From Virgisporangium ochraceum (lineage in GTDB: Bacteria; Actinomycetota; Actinomycetes; Mycobacteriales; Micromonosporaceae), in contig NZ_BOPH01000113.1 of NCBI RefSeq assembly GCF_016863655.1, forward strand, positions 1 through 64,000: 64,000 nucleotides of DNA, written 5' to 3'. Position numbers and translations under genes: made by a program. Under the pieces are notes generated by a model, which saw nothing but the letters and a program-made list of their open reading frames with translations, was not told the origin of the DNA and did not search any database. Of this stretch, positions 16,816-24,358 are shown in pieces (within the stretch, counting starts at the first letter, position 1; each line of letters opens with the position of its first letter).

Positions 16816-17684
16816 GCAGGCCGCACCGCGAGGCCAGCGACCTGCTCGCCGACCTGTTCCGCACACCCCTCGACTCCGGGTACGTCGACGCCGCCCGCCG
16901 CCGCGAGGAGCGGGGCCCGCGGCCGCCGTGGCAGCGGCGCGGCGGGAAGGCGGCCCGCGCGGTGGCGCTGGCCATGCTGGGGTTCCTGCTCGCCGTCGCC
17001 TACGACCAGGTGGTCGCAGACAAGGCCGGCACCAACCAGACCCAGGCGGACCTCGCCAAGGAGGTCGCCGACCGGCGGGCCGAGGCCGACCAGCTGGCCC
17101 GCGACGCCGAGGCCCTGCGCGGCGAGGTGTCGCAGCGCCGCCAGGACGCCCTGGCCGCCGACCCGGAGCTGCTGCGGCTGCAGGACCTCGAGGCGCGTAC
17201 CGGCCTCGGCCGGGTCGCCGGCGACGGCGTGGTGGTGACGGTGTCCGACGCGCCGGCGGCGGTCGACCCGGTCACCGGCGACGTCGACCCGGAGAACCCG
17301 GGCCGCGTCATCGACCGTGACCTGCAGGACCTCGCCAACGCGCTGTGGGAGTCCGGTGCGGAGGCCGTGGCGATCAACGGGCAGCGGCTGACCGCGATCA
17401 CCACGATCCGGGCGGCCGGCGGCGCCATCCTCGTCGACTTCAAGCCGGTCACCCGGCCCTACCAGCTGTCGGCGATCGGGCCCGACGGCATCGAGAAGCG
17501 GATGGCCGACTCGGCCACCGGCAAGCGGTTCAAACGTTTCGCGGAGACCTACCGGATGCAGTTCGACATCGAGGCCAGGGACCGGCTCACCCTCCCGGCG
17601 GGCGACGACCCCGGCCTCCAGTACGCCCGTCCACCCGGTACGCCGCCGTCGGTGGCGCCGAGCGTGTCGGGGAGTCCCCGATGA
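16812..17684 (+). CDS. DUF881 membrane-anchored protein (Rv1823-like)
   Basis: A 290-residue protein. A charged N-terminal region of about 55 residues precedes one transmembrane helix (VALAMLGFLLAVAYDQVVA, about 57-75), a coiled coil (about 80-115) and the DUF881 domain (GVVVTVSDAP, then DLQDLANALWESGAEAVAINGQRL). A low-complexity Pro/Ser tail ends it. DUF881 proteins are bitopic with the domain outside; function is unknown but they sit next to cell-division and glycine-cleavage genes throughout the phylum. ATGA overlap with the phosphatidyltransferase. Confidence 0.9.
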   Translation: MSRPHREASDLLADLFRTPLDSGYVDAARRREERGPRPPWQRRGGKAARAVALAMLGFLLAVAYDQVVADKAGTNQTQADLAKEVADRRAEADQLARDAEALRGEVSQRRQDALAADPELLRLQDLEARTGLGRVAGDGVVVTVSDAPAAVDPVTGDVDPENPGRVIDRDLQDLANALWESGAEAVAINGQRLTAITTIRAAGGAILVDFKPVTRPYQLSAIGPDGIEKRMADSATGKRFKRFAETYRMQFDIEARDRLTLPAGDDPGLQYARPPGTPPSVAPSVSGSPR

Positions 17685-18013
17685 TCGCGGGCCTGGCCCT
17701 GATCGCGGGCGTCGTGCTGGGCCTGGTGCTGCAGCCGACCGTGCCGGCCGTCCTGGAGCCGTACCTGCCGATCGCGGTGATCGCGGCCCTCGACGCCCTG
17801 TTCGGCGGGCTGCGCGCCAAGCTCGACGGCATCTTCGACGACAAGCAGTTCGTGGTGTCGTTCGTGTCCAACGTCGTGGTGGCCGCGTTCATCGTGTTCC
17901 TCGGCGACCAGCTCGGCGTGGGCAGCCAGCTGTCGGTCAGCGTCGTGGTCGTCCTCGGCGTGCGCATCTTCGGCAACGTCGCCGCCATCCGCCGCCACCT
18001 CTTCCGGGCGTGA
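17681..18013 (+). CDS. small basic membrane protein, DUF1290 (Sbp-like)
   Basis: A 110-residue protein with three helices (about 4-22, 25-45 and 60-80). It contains the invariant DUF1290 core ALDALFGGLRAKLDGIFDDK followed by FVVSFVSNVVVAAFIVFLG. The gene sits between two DUF881 genes, as in Mycobacterium and Streptomyces. The ATG overlaps the upstream stop by 4 bp. The biochemical role is unknown; it is presumed to form a membrane complex with the DUF881 proteins. Confidence 0.92.
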   Translation: MIAGLALIAGVVLGLVLQPTVPAVLEPYLPIAVIAALDALFGGLRAKLDGIFDDKQFVVSFVSNVVVAAFIVFLGDQLGVGSQLSVSVVVVLGVRIFGNVAAIRRHLFRA

Positions 18014-18016
18014 CCC

Positions 18017-18883
18017 GTGCCCGACGACGCCGCAGAACCCCAAGAGCGTGAAGAGCGTGAAGAGCGCGATGAGACGGCCACCGCACCGTCCGCGGAGGCA
18101 GAAGTGGCCGAGGAGGTGGCCGGCCGGGGTGACGAGGCGCCTGCGGCGCCAGAAGAGCCCGCCGGAACACCACCTCCGGAGAGAAGGCAGAGACGCGCGT
18201 CCGGTGCCGGTGCCCTGATCGGCGTGCTCCTCGTGGTGCTCGGGTTCGCGATCGCCGCCCAGGTGCGCAGCACCAACGCCGACGACGCGTACGCGAACGC
18301 CCGTCCCGAGGACCTGGTGCGGATCCTGTCCGACCTCGACGCCCGGCAGGAGCGGCTGCGCCGGGAGCTCGCCGAGCTCGAGGACTCCAAGCGGCAGCTG
18401 GAGTCGGGCGCCGAGGGCCGGGAGGCGGCGCTGGCCGAGGCGCGCCGGCGGGCCGAGGTGCTCGGGATCCTCGCCGGCACGTTGCCGGCCGAGGGCCCCG
18501 GCGTGCAGGTGGTGTTCGCCCCGCGCGACCAGCGCATCCGCGCCGACAGCGTCCTCGACGCGGTCGAGGAGCTGCGCGGCGCCGGCGCCGAGGCGATGCA
18601 GATCCAGGGCGGGTCGGGTGAGCCGGTGCGCATCGTCGCCGGCACCTGGTTCGTCGACTCGGGCGAGGGCATCACCGTCGACGGGGTGCCGATGTCGAGC
18701 CCGTACACGATCGACGTGATCGGCGACCCGCAGACGATGCAGACCGCGTTGAACATTCCTGGTGGGGTGGTCGACGCGGTGCGGCAGCGCGGCGGTAACG
18801 TGACCATGCACCAGCCGGGGCTGATCAAGGTGACGGCGTTGCACGACGGTGAGCCGTTGCGGTACGCGCGCCCCGTGAACTAG
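18017..18883 (+). CDS. DUF881 membrane-anchored protein (Rv1825-like)
   Basis: A 288-residue protein. An acidic, Glu/Pro-rich cytoplasmic tail (1-60) precedes a transmembrane helix (GALIGVLLVVLGFAIAAQV, about 63-82), a coiled coil rich in RRELAELEDSKRQLES and the DUF881 domain (ADSVLDAVEELRGAGAEAMQ, then MSSPYTIDVIGDP). It differs from the first DUF881 gene in its long acidic N-terminus. GTG start 3 bp after the DUF1290 stop. A 6-bp inverted repeat (CACGGT and ACCGTG) lies in the 36-bp gap before gcvH. Confidence 0.9.
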   Translation: MPDDAAEPQEREEREERDETATAPSAEAEVAEEVAGRGDEAPAAPEEPAGTPPPERRQRRASGAGALIGVLLVVLGFAIAAQVRSTNADDAYANARPEDLVRILSDLDARQERLRRELAELEDSKRQLESGAEGREAALAEARRRAEVLGILAGTLPAEGPGVQVVFAPRDQRIRADSVLDAVEELRGAGAEAMQIQGGSGEPVRIVAGTWFVDSGEGITVDGVPMSSPYTIDVIGDPQTMQTALNIPGGVVDAVRQRGGNVTMHQPGLIKVTALHDGEPLRYARPVN

Positions 18884-18919
18884 CACGGTCAACCAGTACC
18901 GTGAACCGAAAGGACAGCA

Positions 18920-19309
18920 GTGACTCCGGAAGAACTGCGCTACACCGCGGAGCACGAGTGGGTCTCCCCGGTGGCCGGTGGTGACTCGAGCGGGGTGCGT
19001 GTCGGCATCACCGACTTCGCGCAGGACTCGCTCGGTGACATCGTGTTCGTCCAGTTGCCCGAGCCCGGCACCGAGGTGCAGGCGGGTGACTCGCTGGGCG
19101 AGGTCGAGTCGACCAAGAGCGTGTCGGAGATCTACGCGCCGGTGTCCGGCCGGGTGGTGGCCCGCAACGAGGCGCTCGACGCCGATCCGGCGGCGGTCAA
19201 CTCCGACCCGTACGGCGCCGGCTGGCTGGTGGAGATCGAACCGTCCGACCCGGCGGCCGTGGCGGGCCTGCTCGACGCCGCCGCGTACCGGGCGTTGACG
19301 GAAAGCTAG
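18920..19309 (+). CDS. gcvH: glycine cleavage system H protein
   Basis: A 129-residue lipoyl carrier of the glycine cleavage complex. The lipoyl-accepting Lys66 lies in VESTKSVSEIYAPVSG, and the N-terminus is LRYTAEHEWV, typical of GcvH. It shuttles the aminomethyl group between the P, T and L proteins. An AAAGGA ribosome site precedes the GTG. gcvP is 6.7 kb downstream. No gcvT or lpd is in the window, so the complex is completed elsewhere. Confidence 0.96.
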   Translation: MTPEELRYTAEHEWVSPVAGGDSSGVRVGITDFAQDSLGDIVFVQLPEPGTEVQAGDSLGEVESTKSVSEIYAPVSGRVVARNEALDADPAAVNSDPYGAGWLVEIEPSDPAAVAGLLDAAAYRALTES

Positions 19310-19352
19310 GACCAGAAAGCCAGGAACAGTCGGGCGCGCTCCGCGCGTCTGG

Positions 19353-19382
19353 TTGACCCTGAAAACCGGCCATCGCTAGGGT
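19353..19382 (+). promoter_or_regulatory. predicted housekeeping promoter upstream of garA
   Basis: TTGACC (19353-19358) and TAGGGT (19377-19382) are separated by 18 bp and match the actinobacterial sigma-A/HrdB consensus. This would give a leader of roughly 180 nt for the FHA gene, containing the hairpin at 19430-19476. A short palindrome (GGTTGCC, CA, GGCAACC) overlaps the predicted start site. Confidence 0.55.
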
Positions 19383-19429
19383 TGCCCAGGCAACCGTGCG
19401 ACCGGTGTCGTATGCGAGGCTACGCGGGG

Positions 19430-19488
19430 CTGGTCGTACAACAGGTGCGGCCTCTCCGCACATGTTGTACGACCAGATGTACGACCAG
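19430..19488. promoter_or_regulatory. 21-bp inverted repeat with a third half-site in the garA leader
   Basis: Arms 19430-19450 and 19456-19476 are inverted repeats with one mismatch and a 5-nt loop. The outer half-site GTACGACCAG is repeated directly at 19479-19488. It lies 85-145 bp before the ATG of the FHA gene. It could be an RNA hairpin in the leader or a multi-half-site operator. Confidence 0.6.
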
Positions 19489-19572
19489 CCGCCGTGTCTG
19501 GTTTCATCTGCTGTCTGCTTGTGCACCACCTGTTCTCTGCGGTTGCCCGACCTTTGACCCGTGAGGTGATCC

Positions 19573-20013
19573 ATGACGCGCCAGGACGACGAGTTTCCCC
19601 CACTCGACGTCACGTCCACGCTGAACCTTGGCGCGCTCGACGACGGCGTCGACCAGGATCCGCCGGACACTACGGCCGGCCGGGTCTCCGGCTCGCTGCC
19701 CCCGGGTACCGCCCTGCTGGCCGTGCGTCGCGGGCCGAACGCCGGCGCCCGCTTCCTGCTCGACCACGACGTCACCACGAGCGGTCGCCATCCCGACAGC
19801 GACATCTTCCTCGACGACGTCACGGTGTCGCGTCGGCACGCGGAGTTCCACCGCGAGAGCGGCATCTTCACCGTGCGTGACGTGGGCAGCCTCAACGGCA
19901 CCTATGTCAACCGCGAGCGGGTCGAGTCGGCCACGCTGAGCAACGGCGACGAGGTGCAGATCGGCAAGTTCCGGCTGGTGTTCATCGCGGGTCCGCGCCC
20001 CGACGACCGCTAG
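19573..20013 (+). CDS. garA: FHA-domain regulator GarA/OdhI
   Basis: A 146-residue protein. A short N-terminal tail with a Thr-containing motif (LDVTSTLNLG, residues 11-20) is in the position of the GarA/OdhI phosphorylation site. The FHA domain spans about 50-140, with GRHPDSDIFLDD, TVSRRHAEF and GSLNGTYVNRERV. In Mycobacterium and Corynebacterium the unphosphorylated form inhibits 2-oxoglutarate dehydrogenase and redirects glutamate metabolism, and Ser/Thr kinases relieve this. The motif here is TST rather than the mycobacterial ETTS. A GAGGTGA ribosome site precedes the ATG. Synteny with gcvH and ftsR supports the name. Confidence 0.92.
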   Translation: MTRQDDEFPPLDVTSTLNLGALDDGVDQDPPDTTAGRVSGSLPPGTALLAVRRGPNAGARFLLDHDVTTSGRHPDSDIFLDDVTVSRRHAEFHRESGIFTVRDVGSLNGTYVNRERVESATLSNGDEVQIGKFRLVFIAGPRPDDR

Positions 20014-20023
20014 GGTTGTCCGG

Positions 20024-20806
20024 ATGACGTCCGGATCGGGTGGTTCCGCCGCGGCCCGGTCCGCGCGTGCGTGGGGTCGGAACGGCCAGGATCGGGGCCG
20101 GCCCGATGAGCCGGTGCTCCTGAGTATCGGCCAGGTGCTGGCCGAGCTGCGGGGAGACTTCCCCGACGCGTCCATCTCGAAGCTGCGCTTCCTCGAGGCC
20201 GAGGGGCTCGTCGAACCGCGCCGGACGGCGTCGGGGTACCGGAAGTACACCCCGGCCGACGTGGCGCGGCTGCGCTACGTGCTGGTGGCCCAGCGCGACC
20301 ACTACCTGCCGCTGCGGGTCATCCGCGAGCAGCTGGCCGCGATCGACCGCGGGGAGACCCCGGCCGGCACGCCGGTGCTCGTCGCCGTTCCCCCCGCGTC
20401 CCCCGACCGGGAGGCACCGACGACGGCGCCCGCCGCCGACGAGACGGTGACCCGGGCGGACCTCCTCGACCGCGCCGGCGTGGCGGTGGCGGTGCTCGAG
20501 GACCTGGAGAAGCACGGCGTGGTGACGCCCGGTGCCGGTGGGAGGTACGCGGCCGACGCGGTGGAGGTGCTGCGGGTGGCCGGTGCGCTGGCGGAGTTCG
20601 GGCTCACCGCGCGGCACCTGCGGGCGTACCGGACCGCCGCCGACCGGGAGGTGGGGCTGCTGATGCAGCTGATCTCGCCGATGGCCCGCGGTACCGGTCC
20701 GGCGGCGCGTGACCGGGCGGCCGAGACGGTGCGGGAGCTGTCGGGACTCACCGGGCGGTTGCACGCGGCGTTGGTGCGCGTCGGCCTCGGCCAGACACTG
20801 CGGTAG
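20024..20806 (+). CDS. ftsR: MerR-family cell-division regulator FtsR (Rv1828-like)
   Basis: A 260-residue MerR-type regulator. The winged helix spans about 28-100 (SIGQVLAELRGDFPDASISK, then FLEAEGLVEPRRTASGYRKY), a variable Pro-rich linker covers about 105-140, and a second conserved helical domain (DLLDRAGVAVAVLEDLEKHG) follows. This two-domain form and the position between garA and the DUF151 gene match Rv1828/FtsR, reported to act on ftsZ in corynebacteria. It starts 10 bp after garA, probably in one transcript. Confidence 0.9.
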   Translation: MTSGSGGSAAARSARAWGRNGQDRGRPDEPVLLSIGQVLAELRGDFPDASISKLRFLEAEGLVEPRRTASGYRKYTPADVARLRYVLVAQRDHYLPLRVIREQLAAIDRGETPAGTPVLVAVPPASPDREAPTTAPAADETVTRADLLDRAGVAVAVLEDLEKHGVVTPGAGGRYAADAVEVLRVAGALAEFGLTARHLRAYRTAADREVGLLMQLISPMARGTGPAARDRAAETVRELSGLTGRLHAALVRVGLGQTLR

Positions 20807-20897
20807 ATGTGACACTCGTGCCCCTCGCGCCGCTGCACGGACCATGGCCGCTGCGTGTACCGTGCAGGGGAAGGTCGGCGAACCGAAAGGCGCTGGG

Positions 20898-21362
20898 GTG
20901 CGTGAGCTGAACGTGGTTGGGGTGCGGGTCGAGCTGCCTAGCAACCAACCGATCGTGCTGCTCAAGGAGGTCGACGGCGACCGCTACCTGCCGATCTGGA
21001 TCGGTGCGGTGGAGGCGACGGCGATCGCGTACGAGCAGCAGGGCGTCAAACCCGCCCGCCCGCTCACCCACGATCTCCTGCGCGACATCCTGCTGGCGTT
21101 GAAGCAGCCCCTGCGCGCGGTCGAGATCGTCGAGATGCGCGACAACATCTTCTACGCCGAGCTGATCATCGGCGAGGGCGTGCGCGTGTCGGCCCGGCCG
21201 AGCGACTCGATCGCGTTGGCGCTACGCGTCGGTGCCCCGATCCGCTGCGCCGACCAGGTGCTCACCGAGGCGGCCATCGTCATTCCTGACGAGCAGGAGG
21301 ACGAGGTCGAGAAGTTCCGGGAGTTCCTGGAGCAGGTGCGCCCCGAGGACTTCGCCGGCTGA
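20898..21362 (+). CDS. bifunctional nuclease family protein (DUF151)
   Basis: A 154-residue DUF151 protein containing NQPIVLLKEVDGDRYLPIWI, GAVEATAIAYEQQG and RPSDSIALALRVGAPI, all family hallmarks. A distant plant member has both DNase and RNase activity; activity in actinobacteria is not shown. The C-terminal acidic tail (EQEDEVEKFREFLEQVRPEDF) is the usual UVR-like end. The start is GTG 20898 with AAAGG upstream, in an approximately 90-bp gap after ftsR. It corresponds to Rv1829. Confidence 0.9.
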   Translation: MRELNVVGVRVELPSNQPIVLLKEVDGDRYLPIWIGAVEATAIAYEQQGVKPARPLTHDLLRDILLALKQPLRAVEIVEMRDNIFYAELIIGEGVRVSARPSDSIALALRVGAPIRCADQVLTEAAIVIPDEQEDEVEKFREFLEQVRPEDFAG

Positions 21363-21569
21363 TCCGCCGAACTGATTCGGCGAACTGATCCGGCGAGCGC
21401 AGTACAAATCGCCCCAAACGGGTGACAACCGTTGCGCCACAAAGGATTTCGGCGTGTCGACACGGCGTGTCGGGCGCGTTACCTGGCGGGAATCCGTCGA
21501 TACAGGCGGTAGGGTTTGGCAGTCTGTAACGGGCGCCGGCTCTACGCGCTAAGCCGGGGGAGAACGGTG

Positions 21570-22118
21570 GTGGGTCACATGGATGGGTCGGCGGAGTTGG
21601 GTCCCGCTTCGGCGGACGACACCGTCGGATACCGCGGTGTGACCGCCTGCCACGCGGCCGGCATCAGCTACCGGCAGCTCGACTACTGGGCGCGCACGGC
21701 GCTGGTCGTGCCGAGCGTCCGTGACGCGTCGGGCTCCGGAACCCAGCGGCTCTACTCGTTCCGCGACATCGTGGTGCTGAAGGTCGTCAAGCGGCTGCTC
21801 GACGCCGGGGTGTCGCTGCAGAACATCCGCAAGGCGATCGACACACTGCGCTCGCGCGGGGTCTCCGACCTCGCCGGCATCACGCTGATCTCCGACGGCA
21901 CCACGGTGTACGAGTGCCGCTCGCCGGAGGAGGTCGTCGACCTGCTGCAGGGCGGTCAGGGCGTGTTCGGCATCGCGATCGGCGGGGCGTTCAAGGAGAT
22001 CGAGGGCACGCTGTCGAGCCTCGCGGCCGAGCCGGGGGAGCCGGCCGAGGTCGAACCCGCCTCGCCGCCGGCGACCGACGAGCTCGCCGCCCGCCGGGCC
22101 CGCCGCCGCGCCGGCTGA
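21570..22118 (+). CDS. MerR-family regulator (Rv1830-like)
   Basis: A 182-residue MerR-type regulator. The HTH spans about 20-90 (YRGVTACHAAGISYRQLDYW, then YSFRDIVVLKVVKRLLDAG), followed by a C-terminal domain with ISDGTTVYECRSPEEVVDLL and an Arg-rich end. It corresponds to Rv1830, next to the DUF151 gene. GTG codons at 21567 and 21570 are both possible; 21570 is chosen because the GGGGGAG ribosome site is then 7 nt away. The 207-bp upstream gap contains a short tandem repeat near 21363-21395 (CGAACTGAT twice) and a likely promoter near 21480-21515. Confidence 0.88.
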   Translation: MGHMDGSAELGPASADDTVGYRGVTACHAAGISYRQLDYWARTALVVPSVRDASGSGTQRLYSFRDIVVLKVVKRLLDAGVSLQNIRKAIDTLRSRGVSDLAGITLISDGTTVYECRSPEEVVDLLQGGQGVFGIAIGGAFKEIEGTLSSLAAEPGEPAEVEPASPPATDELAARRARRRAG

Positions 22119-22193
22119 GAGTTCTCCCGCCGCGCCGTCGGACATCGCCGCGCGGGGTCTGTCGAGATCCGGGTGCCGGCTGCGTCCGGGTGC

Positions 22194-22535
22194 ATGCGAA
22201 CCACTGAGATCAGCGAGATTCTCGACCGTCCCGTACAGCCGCGAGCTGCTGAACCGAGACCTGCGCCGCCTCGCCTACGTCGCCACCGACGCGCGAACCC
22301 CATGGTGGCCCTGACCATCGACACCGAGGTGCACCCGCCGAAGATCCTGCTCGTCCGGGGCCGGGCCGAGCTCGACACCGTCGCCGGCATCCCCGACGAG
22401 TCCCTCCGGATGAGACGGCACGGTCCGCATCGTGGTGACCCCGACGTGGCCCAAGCTCATCGACTTCGAGACGACCCTGCCCAGCGCGGTCGAGGAACTG
22501 GTGAGACAGCGCGGACAAATTCTTGCCGGGGGCAT
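22194..22535 (+). pseudogene. decayed pyridoxamine 5'-phosphate oxidase-family gene
   Basis: Fragments of one PPOX-like protein occur in order but in different frames. A start (MRTTEISEILDR) lies in the frame of 22194. SRELLNRDLRRLAYVATDA lies in the frame of 22237. VALTIDTEVHPPKILLVRG and AELDTVAGIPDE are back in the first frame at 22305-22410. VRIVVTPTWPKLIDFETTLP lies in the frame of 22423. Two internal pieces are missing. Intact relatives are flavin-split-barrel proteins of about 140-160 residues. At least two frameshifts and two deletions rule out function. Confidence 0.75.
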
Positions 22536-22601
22536 GTCGAGAACGCCGCCCCGGCTCCGTCCCCGCACTCGACACGCCCACGACGAACGAGGAGAACCCC
22601 G

Positions 22602-23009
22602 ATGGCGAAGTACCTGTTGCTCAAGCACTACCGCGGCGCGCCGGAAGCCGTCAACGACGTCCCGATGGACAAGTGGACCCCGGAGGAGGTCACCGCGCAC
22701 GTCCAGTTCATGACGGACTGGGCGGCCCGGCTGGAGAAGACGGGCGAGTTCGTCGACGGTCAGGCGCTCAAGCCGGAGGGCGTGTGGGTCCGCTCCGACG
22801 GCGAGGGCCGCCCGCCGGTCACCGACGGCCCGTTCGCCGAGACCAAGGACCTGATCGCCGGCTGGATGATCATCGACGTCGACTCGTACGAGCGCGCGAT
22901 CGAGGTCGCCGGCGAGCTGTCCGCGGCGCCGGGACACGGCGGGAAGCCGATCCACGAGTGGCTCGAGTTGCGCCCGTTCTACGCCGAGCCGCCCACGGTC
23001 ATCGAGTGA
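22602..23009 (+). CDS. YCII/DGPF-domain protein, ECF42 sigma partner (copy 2)
   Basis: A 135-residue YCII-related protein starting MAKYLLLKHYRG, with the canonical hallmark DGPFAETKDLIAGW and the C-terminal HEWLELRPF. It is longer and clearly diverged from the copy at 8242, so the two pairs are old paralogues or separate acquisitions. A strong GAGGAG ribosome site precedes the ATG. The stop overlaps the sigma-factor GTG by 4 bp. Confidence 0.9.
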   Translation: MAKYLLLKHYRGAPEAVNDVPMDKWTPEEVTAHVQFMTDWAARLEKTGEFVDGQALKPEGVWVRSDGEGRPPVTDGPFAETKDLIAGWMIIDVDSYERAIEVAGELSAAPGHGGKPIHEWLELRPFYAEPPTVIE

Positions 23010-24148
23010 ACGAGGCGCTGCTGCGGGAGCTCGTGCCCGCGGTGATCGGGATCCTCGTCCGCCGCGGAGCCGACTTCGCGGCGGCCGAGGACGCCGTCCA
23101 GGACGCGCTGCTCGAGGCGGTGCGTTCCTGGCCCGGCGACCCGCCCCGCGACCCGAAGGGCTGGCTGATCACGGTCTCGTGGCGCAAGTTCCTCGACGCG
23201 GCGCGGGCCGAGACCTCGCGGCGGCGGCGCGAGGCCGTCGTCGACGACCAGCCCGTCGGAGCCGACGTTCCGGACGTCGACGACACGCTGCGGCTGTACT
23301 TCCTGTGCGCGCACCCGTCGCTGACGCCGGCCTCGGCGGTCGCGCTGACGTTGCGGGCGGTCGGCGGCCTCACCACGCGGCAGATCGCGCAGGCGTACCT
23401 GGTCCCGGAGGCGACGATGGCCCAGCGGATCAGCCGGGCCAAGCGCACCGTGTCGGGGGTGCGGTTCACCCGGCCCGGAGACGTGGCGACCGTGCTGCGC
23501 GTGCTGTACCTGGTGTTCAACGAGGGCTACTCCGGCGACGTGGACCTGGCGGCCGAGGCGATCCGGCTGACCCGTCAGCTGGCGGAGCTCACGCGCAGCG
23601 AGGAGGCGGCCGGGCTGCTCGCGCTGATGCTGCTCCACCATGCGCGACGGGCGGCGCGCAAGCGTGCCGACGGGAGCCTGGTGCCGCTGGCCGACCAGGA
23701 CCGGTCGCGCTGGGACACCGACCTGATCGCCGAGGGGGTGGCGATCCTGCAGGCGGCGCTGGCGAACGACCGGCTGGGGGAGTTCCAGGCCCAGGCGGCC
23801 ATCGCCGCCCTGCACGCCGACGCGCGGAAGGCCGAGGAGACCGACTGGGTGCAGATCGTCGAGTGGTACGACGAGCTGGTGCGCCTGACCGACAACCCGG
23901 TGGCCCGCCTGAACCGGGCGGTGGCCGTGGGCGAGGCCGACGGGGCCCGGGCCGGCCTGGCGGCGCTGGCCGACCTGGACCCGGAGCTGCCGAGGTACAC
24001 GGCGGTGGCGGCCTACCTGCACGAGCGCGACGGCGACCCCGCGACGGCGGCCCGCCTGTACGCCGAAGCCGCGGCGAAGGCCCCGAACCTGGCCGAACGC
24101 GCCCACCTGACAAAGCAGGCCGCCCGCCTGAACGCGCGCCGCCGCTGA
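23006..24148 (+). CDS. ECF42-type RNA polymerase sigma factor (copy 2)
   Basis: A 380-residue sigma factor. Region 2 is AAAEDAVQDALLEAVRSW and GWLITVSWRKFLDAAR, region 4 is GGLTTRQIAQAYLVPEATMA, and the ECF42 C-terminal TPR extension starts after YLVFNEGYSGD. It is shorter than the first copy mainly in the linker between sigma2 and sigma4. With its YCII partner and the decayed PPOX gene it interrupts the otherwise conserved gcvH-to-gcvP block. GTG start overlapping the YCII stop. Confidence 0.91.
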   Translation: MNEALLRELVPAVIGILVRRGADFAAAEDAVQDALLEAVRSWPGDPPRDPKGWLITVSWRKFLDAARAETSRRRREAVVDDQPVGADVPDVDDTLRLYFLCAHPSLTPASAVALTLRAVGGLTTRQIAQAYLVPEATMAQRISRAKRTVSGVRFTRPGDVATVLRVLYLVFNEGYSGDVDLAAEAIRLTRQLAELTRSEEAAGLLALMLLHHARRAARKRADGSLVPLADQDRSRWDTDLIAEGVAILQAALANDRLGEFQAQAAIAALHADARKAEETDWVQIVEWYDELVRLTDNPVARLNRAVAVGEADGARAGLAALADLDPELPRYTAVAAYLHERDGDPATAARLYAEAAAKAPNLAERAHLTKQAARLNARRR

Positions 24149-24193
24149 CCATCCGCGGCTCCAGCCCGCGGCCCCTCCGACCCGACCCACCAG

Positions 24194-24220
24194 CCTAGTA
24201 TCCTAGGATGCCCTAGCGGG
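24194..24220 (+). promoter_or_regulatory. CCTAG-N2-TCCTAGGA motif, site B
   Basis: CCTAGTATCCTAGGATGCC lies between the convergent sigma-factor and nucleotidyltransferase genes and continues with GCGGGTGTGG, nearly as at site A. No credible plus-strand gene follows it, so here it is either a relic or reads into the hairpin region at 24296. Confidence 0.5.
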
Positions 24221-24295
24221 TGTGGCGCCGCCCGCGAGGTGGGCAAGGCCTGCCGTGGCGCAACGCCCGCCGCGCCGAACCGGGCCAGCTTCGTG

Positions 24296-24343
24296 GATCT
24301 TGGACACTCCTGCATCGGAATCGATGCACATGCGTCCAAGATC
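24296..24343. repeat. 48-bp palindrome between convergent genes
   Basis: GATCTTGGAC at 24296 pairs with GTCCAAGATC ending at 24343. Inside, TGCATCG and CGATGCA pair around GAAT, with a short mismatched section between. It lies 16 bp beyond the stop of the minus-strand nucleotidyltransferase and 150 bp beyond the sigma-factor stop. It may be a bidirectional terminator, though there is no T tract. The outer GATCTTG/CAAGATC ends recall the 82-bp repeats. Confidence 0.6.
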
Positions 24344-24358
24344 GCCGGGGGTGCGGGG

